In this document: piece after piece, positions 59,863 through 64,000 of the stretch
Position numbering within the stretch: the first letter of the stretch is position 1
How the letters are laid out: each line of letters starts with the position of its first letter
Source: Paucibacter sp. KBW04
Lineage (GTDB): Bacteria > Pseudomonadota > Gammaproteobacteria > Burkholderiales > Burkholderiaceae_C
DNA: 64,000 bases
Reading direction: 5' to 3'
Assembly (NCBI RefSeq): GCF_003852425.1
Contig: NZ_QAJN01000002.1
Span: 290,787 to 354,786, forward strand
Translations under genes and position numbers: made by a program
Notes under the pieces: model-generated
Databases searched by the model: none
What the model was told of the DNA's origin: nothing
Seen by the model: only the letters and a program-made list of their open reading frames with translations

Positions 59863-62259
59863 TTAGTTGCGGACGGGCTTACCGGTTTGCAACATGCCCA
59901 TGATGCGTTCCTGGGTCTTAGGGTGTTCCAACAAGCTGCAGAAATGCTTGCGCTCCAAGGCCATCAGGTATTCCTCGTCGACCAGAGAGCCGGCCTCCAC
60001 GGCACCGCCGCAGACCACGTCAGCGATCAGGCTGGCGAGGTGGAAGTCGTGGGCGCTGATGAAGCCGCCGTCACGCATATTGGCCAGCTGACCCTTGATG
60101 GTGGCGATGCCCGAACGGCCGGCCACAGCGAACTTGGCCCGCAGAGGCGCGCGGTAGCCGGAGTCGAACATGGCCTTGGCTTGCGCCGTGGCCACAAACA
60201 GCAGCTCGTCCTTATTGGGCACGACGATGTCGCTGTCCAGCAAGAAGCCGTTCTTCTTGGCTTCCAGGGCCGAGGTCGCCACCTTGGCCGTGGCTGCGGT
60301 GGTGAAGCCGTCCTTCAGGAACATGAAGATGTCAGCATTCGCGTTGCCGGCCGCTGCCATCTCGGCCGCGCGGCGGGCGATGTAGGTCAGACCACCGCCG
60401 CCGGGGATCAGGCCCACGCCCACTTCCACCAGGCCCACATAACTTTCCATGTGAGCGACACGGCGTGCGCAATGCACGGCCAGCTCGGCGCCACCGCCCA
60501 GGGCCAGACCGCGCATGGCGGCGATCACCGGCACATTGGCGTAGCGCAGGCGCAGCATCATGTCCTGCAGCTTCTTCTCTTCCGGGGCGATGCCCTTGGC
60601 GCCCTTGCTCATGAAGACGGGCATCAGGGCTTCCAGATTGGCACCGGCCGAGAACACATCGTCCGGCGACCAGATCACCAGGCCCTTATAGCCAGCTTCA
60701 GCGATTTCGACCGCCTTCAGCAGGCCATCGGTCACGGTGGGGCTGATCAGATGCAACTTGGCGGTAATCGAGGCAATGACGACTTCATTGTCCAGGGTCC
60801 AGACGCGCACTTCCTCGTTCTTGAACAGCTCGGTGCCGGCCTTCAAAGGCTCGGCTGCGCCTTCGCCAAACAGGCTTTCCGGGAAGGCCTGACGCTGGTA
60901 GACGGGCAGTTCGGCGCGAGCCTTGAACTTGCCTTCCGCCGCGCTCCAGGAACCGGCCGAGCTGTGCACGCCGCCGTTATCGGCGACCGGGCCTTCAAAC
61001 ACCCAGGCGGGCAGAGCGGCGCTGGACAAAGTCTTGCCGGCCGCGATGTCTTCCTTGATCCACTCGGCCACTTGCTTCCAGCCAGCTTGTTGCCACAGCT
61101 CGAAGGGGCCTTGGCTAGAGCCAAAGCCCCAGCGCATGGCGAAATCGATTTCGCGGGCGGTGTCGGCCACGGTGTCCAGATGCACGGCCACGTAGTGGAA
61201 GCTGTCGCGCAGAATGGACCACAGGAACTGGGCTTGCGGGTTGCTCGACTCACGCAGCAGCTTGATGCGCTCGGCCGCGGGCTTCTTCAACATGCGGGCG
61301 ACGATCTCGTCGGCCTTCTTGCCGCCGGCCACGTACTCGCCGGTGGCGAAGTCCAGACGCTGAATGTCCTTGCCGACCTTTTTGTAGAAGCCGCCGCCGC
61401 TCTTCTGACCCAGGGCGCCCTTTTCGATCAGGGTCGCCAAGACCTTGGGCGTGGCGTACATCGAGTAGAAAGGGTCGGCCTGCAGATTGTCCTGCATGGT
61501 CTTCATCACATGGGCCATGGTGTCCAGGCCCACGACGTCGGCAGTGCGGAAGGTGCCGCTGGAGGCGCGACCCAGCTTCTTGCCGGTCAGGTCGTCCACC
61601 AGGTCCACGGAGAGGCCAAACTTCTCGGCCTCGATCATGGTGGCCATCATGCCGGCGACGCCGACCCGGTTGGCCACGAAGTTAGGCGTGTCATTGGCGC
61701 GCACAACGCCCTTGCCCACGGCGGTGGTGACGAAGCTTTCCAGCTGGTCAATCACTTCCGGACGGGTGGTGGGGGTGTTGATCAACTCCACCAGATACAT
61801 GTATCGCGGCGGGTTGAAGAAGTGGATGCCGCAGAAACGTGGCTTCAATTCTTCGGGCAGCACCTCGGCCAGCTTGGTGATGGACAGGCCCGAGGTGTTG
61901 GAGGCCACGATGGCGCTAGGCGAGACGAAGGGAGCGATCTTCTTGTAGAGATCCAGCTTCCAGTCCATGCGCTCGGCGATGGCCTCGATGATGAGGTCGC
62001 AGTCCTTCAGCTGTTCCAGATGCTCTTCGTAATTTGCTTGGCTAATCAGGGCCGCATCGGCCACATCACCCAGGGGTGCGGGTTTGAGCTTCTTCAGGCC
62101 ATCAATCGCCTTGGCGACGATGCCATTCTTGGGGCCTTCCTTGGCCGGCAGGTCGAACAGCACCACGGGCACTTTGACGTTGACCAGATGCGCAGCGATC
62201 TGCGCGCCCATCACGCCAGCGCCGAGCACGGCGACTTTGCGAACTTGGAATCGACTCAC
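59863..62259 (-). CDS. 3-hydroxyacyl-CoA dehydrogenase/enoyl-CoA hydratase (FadN-type multienzyme)
   Basis: 798 residues from a GTG at 62259 (GGGAGAAG just before it); the ATG-like upstream start at 62304 adds unrelated residues. The dehydrogenase half comes first: VRKVAVLGAGVMGAQIAAHL, CGIHFFNPPRYMYLVELINT and GFYKKVG. The hydratase half is C-terminal: AMRGLALGGGAELAVHCARR and EVGVGLIPGGGGLTYI. This order is the reverse of E. coli FadB and like Bacillus FadN. It performs the hydration and oxidation steps of beta-oxidation in the cytosol. Thiolase follows. Confidence 0.92.
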   Translation of the reverse strand: MSRFQVRKVAVLGAGVMGAQIAAHLVNVKVPVVLFDLPAKEGPKNGIVAKAIDGLKKLKPAPLGDVADAALISQANYEEHLEQLKDCDLIIEAIAERMDWKLDLYKKIAPFVSPSAIVASNTSGLSITKLAEVLPEELKPRFCGIHFFNPPRYMYLVELINTPTTRPEVIDQLESFVTTAVGKGVVRANDTPNFVANRVGVAGMMATMIEAEKFGLSVDLVDDLTGKKLGRASSGTFRTADVVGLDTMAHVMKTMQDNLQADPFYSMYATPKVLATLIEKGALGQKSGGGFYKKVGKDIQRLDFATGEYVAGGKKADEIVARMLKKPAAERIKLLRESSNPQAQFLWSILRDSFHYVAVHLDTVADTAREIDFAMRWGFGSSQGPFELWQQAGWKQVAEWIKEDIAAGKTLSSAALPAWVFEGPVADNGGVHSSAGSWSAAEGKFKARAELPVYQRQAFPESLFGEGAAEPLKAGTELFKNEEVRVWTLDNEVVIASITAKLHLISPTVTDGLLKAVEIAEAGYKGLVIWSPDDVFSAGANLEALMPVFMSKGAKGIAPEEKKLQDMMLRLRYANVPVIAAMRGLALGGGAELAVHCARRVAHMESYVGLVEVGVGLIPGGGGLTYIARRAAEMAAAGNANADIFMFLKDGFTTAATAKVATSALEAKKNGFLLDSDIVVPNKDELLFVATAQAKAMFDSGYRAPLRAKFAVAGRSGIATIKGQLANMRDGGFISAHDFHLASLIADVVCGGAVEAGSLVDEEYLMALERKHFCSLLEHPKTQERIMGMLQTGKPVRN

Positions 62260-62289
62260 GAACTTCTCCCAAAAAACACTGCTTGAGAG

Positions 62290-62320
62290 CAAAGCCCGCA
62301 GCATGCTGCGGCGGGCTTTG
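62290..62320 (-). terminator. Hairpin after DUF2147 gene
   Basis: CAAAGCCCGC (62290-62299) pairs with GCGGGCTTTG (62311-62320), with a further GCAGCATGCTGC palindrome inside the loop. It lies just after the DUF2147 stop on the minus strand; the T run is lacking, so termination may be partial. Confidence 0.6.
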
Positions 62321-62331
62321 CCATAAAAGAA

Positions 62332-62772
62332 TTACTCGGCACGCACCCAGGTCTGGGTCCGACCGAACATGGGCGCGCCGACATAGCCACGCATTTCCAG
62401 TTTCTTGCCACCTTCGATGGGCTTCAGGCGCGCCTTGTAGGTCTTGCCGTTATTGGGGTCGAGGATCTCGCCGCCACCCCACAAGCCCTTGTCATCGCTG
62501 TCTTGCTTGATGCCCTTGAGGATGGTCATGCCCACGACGGGCTTGTCCTTGCGCTCGTCTGTGCATTTATCGCATTTGGCGTCTTGTTTGCTGGCGTCGA
62601 AGATTTTCTCGATCACACCCGTGAGGACGCCGCCGTTGTCGCTGATGCGAACCAGGGACTTCTCGGTCTTGCCATCGTCGTCAATGGTCTTCCACAGGCC
62701 CACCGGCGTGGCTTGCGCCATGGCGAGATTAGCGACCAGGGTCAGAGCGGCAGCGGCAAAAATTGTCTTCAT
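62332..62772 (-). CDS. Secreted DUF2147 domain protein
   Basis: 146 residues. Signal peptide (FAAAALTLVANLAMAQA). The DUF2147 domain starts PVGLWKTIDDDGKTEKSLVRI, has a CDKC pair in the middle (DAKCDKCTDERKDKPVVG) and ends MRGYVGAPMFGRTQTWVR. These small periplasmic beta-barrel proteins are common in proteobacteria; function is unknown. It sits between the acyl-CoA dehydrogenase and the multienzyme genes, on the same strand, with 72-85 bp gaps. Confidence 0.88.
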   Translation of the reverse strand: MKTIFAAAALTLVANLAMAQATPVGLWKTIDDDGKTEKSLVRISDNGGVLTGVIEKIFDASKQDAKCDKCTDERKDKPVVGMTILKGIKQDSDDKGLWGGGEILDPNNGKTYKARLKPIEGGKKLEMRGYVGAPMFGRTQTWVRAE

Positions 62773-62857
62773 GGGTGTCTCCGATATAGGTTTGGTTTGA
62801 ATCCCGAGCGATGAGCACCGAAGTGCTCATCTCAACAACAAGAAATCCGACGCGAGC

Positions 62858-64000
62858 TTAGAACAGGGCTTCGTCCATTTCCATCAAAGGCTGCAGGCCG
62901 GCACGTGCGGTGCGGATCAGCGATGCAGTCTCGGGCAGGAGCTTCGCAAAATAGAAGCGTGCCGTCGAGAGCTTGGCGGTGTAGAACTTGTCGCCGCTGG
63001 CTTGCTTCTCCAGCGCCACCTTGGCCATGCGGGCCCAGAAGTAGGCGAAGGTCAGGTGACCGACGACACGCAGGTAGTCGACCGCTGCAGCGCCAACTTC
63101 ATCGGGGTTCTGGAAGGCCTTCATGCCGATCTCGGTGGTCAGCTTGGTGACCTTATCGCCCAGATCTGCCAGCGGGTTGATGAACTCCTGCATGGCTTCA
63201 TTGGTACCCTCTTCTTCGACGAAGGCGGCGATCTTTTTGCCGAACTTCTTCAGCTTGGCGCCGTTGTCCATCAGCACCTTGCGGCCCAGCAGGTCCAGGG
63301 ACTGGATGGTGTTGGTGCCTTCGTAGATCATGTTGATGCGGGCGTCACGGACGAACTGCTCCATGCCCCACTCGTGGATGAAGCCGTGGCCGCCGAAGAC
63401 CTGCATGCAGTGCGAGGTGGCGATCCAGCCGTTGTCGGTGATGAAGGCCTTGATGATGGGCGTCAGCAGCGCGACTTCGTCGTCGGCCTCTTTGCGCTCG
63501 TCTTCATCGTCCGAGCTCAGGGCGCGGTCCAGGGTGACGGCCACATAGGTCGACAGGGCGCGGCCGCCTTCGGCGTAAGCGCGCGCGGTCAGCAGCATCT
63601 TGCGCACATCGGGGTGCACGATGATGGGGTCGGCGGCCTTCTCTGGCGCCTTGGGGCCGGACAGGGCACGCATCTGGATGCGGTCCTTGGCGTAGGCGGC
63701 GGCGTTCTGATACGCCACTTCGGTCAGGCCCAGGGACTGGTTGCCCACGCCCAGGCGAGCGGCGTTCATCATCACGAACATGGCGGCCAAGCCCTTGTTG
63801 GGCTGCCCCACCAGGGTGCCGACGGCGTCTTCCAGCACCATCTGGCAGGTGGAGTTGGCGTGAATGCCCATCTTGTGCTCCAGGCCAGCGCAGAAGATGC
63901 CATTGCGCTGCCCCAAGCTGCCATCCGCATTCACCAGAAACTTGGGCACGACGAAGAGCGAGATGCCCTTGGAGCCTTCGGGCGCGTCCGGCAGGCGGGC
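62858..64000 (-). CDS. Acyl-CoA dehydrogenase (5' part beyond window)
   Basis: The frame is open to the right edge (about 380 codons present, C-terminal part). GSKGISLFVVPKFL and MGIHANSTCQMVLEDAVG are the middle beta domain. The C-terminal helical domain holds the catalytic-base region MQVFGGHGFIHEWGMEQFVRDARINMIYEGTNTIQ, seen in part as YEGTNTIQSLDLLGRK. It ends in the extra C-terminal domain of the ~600-residue FadE5/DmdC-like group (AYFWARMAKVALEKQ, MEMDEALF). It makes the first double bond in acyl-CoA oxidation with FAD. It is the first visible gene of the fatty-acid cluster. Confidence 0.92.
   Translation of the reverse strand, partial: ARLPDAPEGSKGISLFVVPKFLVNADGSLGQRNGIFCAGLEHKMGIHANSTCQMVLEDAVGTLVGQPNKGLAAMFVMMNAARLGVGNQSLGLTEVAYQNAAAYAKDRIQMRALSGPKAPEKAADPIIVHPDVRKMLLTARAYAEGGRALSTYVAVTLDRALSSDDEDERKEADDEVALLTPIIKAFITDNGWIATSHCMQVFGGHGFIHEWGMEQFVRDARINMIYEGTNTIQSLDLLGRKVLMDNGAKLKKFGKKIAAFVEEEGTNEAMQEFINPLADLGDKVTKLTTEIGMKAFQNPDEVGAAAVDYLRVVGHLTFAYFWARMAKVALEKQASGDKFYTAKLSTARFYFAKLLPETASLIRTARAGLQPLMEMDEALF

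Noticed and set aside
59788-62286. Plus-strand frame of 832 codons rich in Gly, His and Gln
   Set aside because: It is exactly antisense to the multienzyme beta-oxidation gene, a common artefact of GC-rich codon use.
1-64000. tRNA, rRNA, CRISPR arrays, insertion sequences, integrases or phage genes
   Set aside because: None seen on reading both strands; no repeat arrays with unique spacers and no transposase-like translations. A covariance-model scan would be the decisive test for RNA genes.

Overview
The window is high-GC, densely coded bacterial chromosome. Gene content suggests a betaproteobacterium of the order Burkholderiales: kynR/kynU, gltIJKL, a FadN-type beta-oxidation multienzyme protein, several NMT1- and LivK-type binding proteins, Gram-negative porins, a PEP-CTERM protein and a DUF3138-like outer membrane protein. 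A Rubrivivax/Roseateles/Paucibacter-like lineage is my guess from style only. I saw no rRNA, tRNA, CRISPR array, insertion sequence or phage gene.

Layout. 1-3321: two low-complexity envelope-type proteins on the minus strand, a TolA-like Ala/Glu/Arg coiled coil that runs off the left edge and a TonB-like Pro-rich anchored protein. 3426-5384: a putative PD-(D/E)XK-fold protein, an FCD-type GntR regulator with a histone-H1-like tail, and a divergent VOC protein. 5582-14614: an agmatine locus with cytosolic aguA and aguB, an exported AguA homologue and a PotF-like binding protein, all coupled by 4-base start/stop overlaps. An outer membrane protein, a LysR regulator and two more exported AguA homologues follow. 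14611-23173: a D-2-hydroxyacid dehydrogenase, then a long plus-strand catabolic/transport operon (FAH hydrolase, NMT1-type ABC transporter, VOC enzyme, alpha/beta hydrolase, DapA-like aldolase, RidA, TauE-like exporter). 23303-27858: another VOC gene behind a 20-bp palindrome, a CoA-transferase/hydrolase and an MscS-type channel. 28155-32452: an exported amidohydrolase behind a perfect FNR/ANR-type box, an outer-membrane protein and a DUF1254 protein. 32541-38935: kynR/kynU, a porin, an LVIVD-repeat protein coupled to a small cytochrome c, and a LivK-like protein. 39164-43226: small minus-strand genes (tandem GNAT, DUF3185, DUF2845, ECF sigma factor, ArsI-like lyase, methyltransferase, SRPBCC). 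43388-48666: cysK, an FHA membrane protein coupled to a trypsin-like protease, DUF3025 and pyrC. 48751-53176: gltIJKL and a HypT-like LysR. 53401-57683: PEP-CTERM protein, Atm1-type ABC exporter, YciA-like thioesterase, FAD oxidoreductase. 57705-64000: a beta-oxidation set (enoyl-CoA hydratase, thiolase, multienzyme protein, DUF2147, acyl-CoA dehydrogenase running off the right edge).

Best candidates for something undescribed are two linked observations. First, one locus holds four agmatine-deiminase-family proteins, three with Tat-like export signals and all with the catalytic His-X-Asp and Cys kept, next to a PotF-like protein and an outer membrane protein. This suggests deimination of a guanidino compound in the periplasm followed by uptake and AguB hydrolysis. 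Second, pairs of TGTATACA-like sites spaced exactly 20 bp centre to centre lie before both the VOC gene beside the GntR regulator and the TTG-started FAH operon about 11 kb away, with a single copy before kynU. This predicts a small regulon for the tailed GntR protein. All functions are inferred from sequence reading alone.
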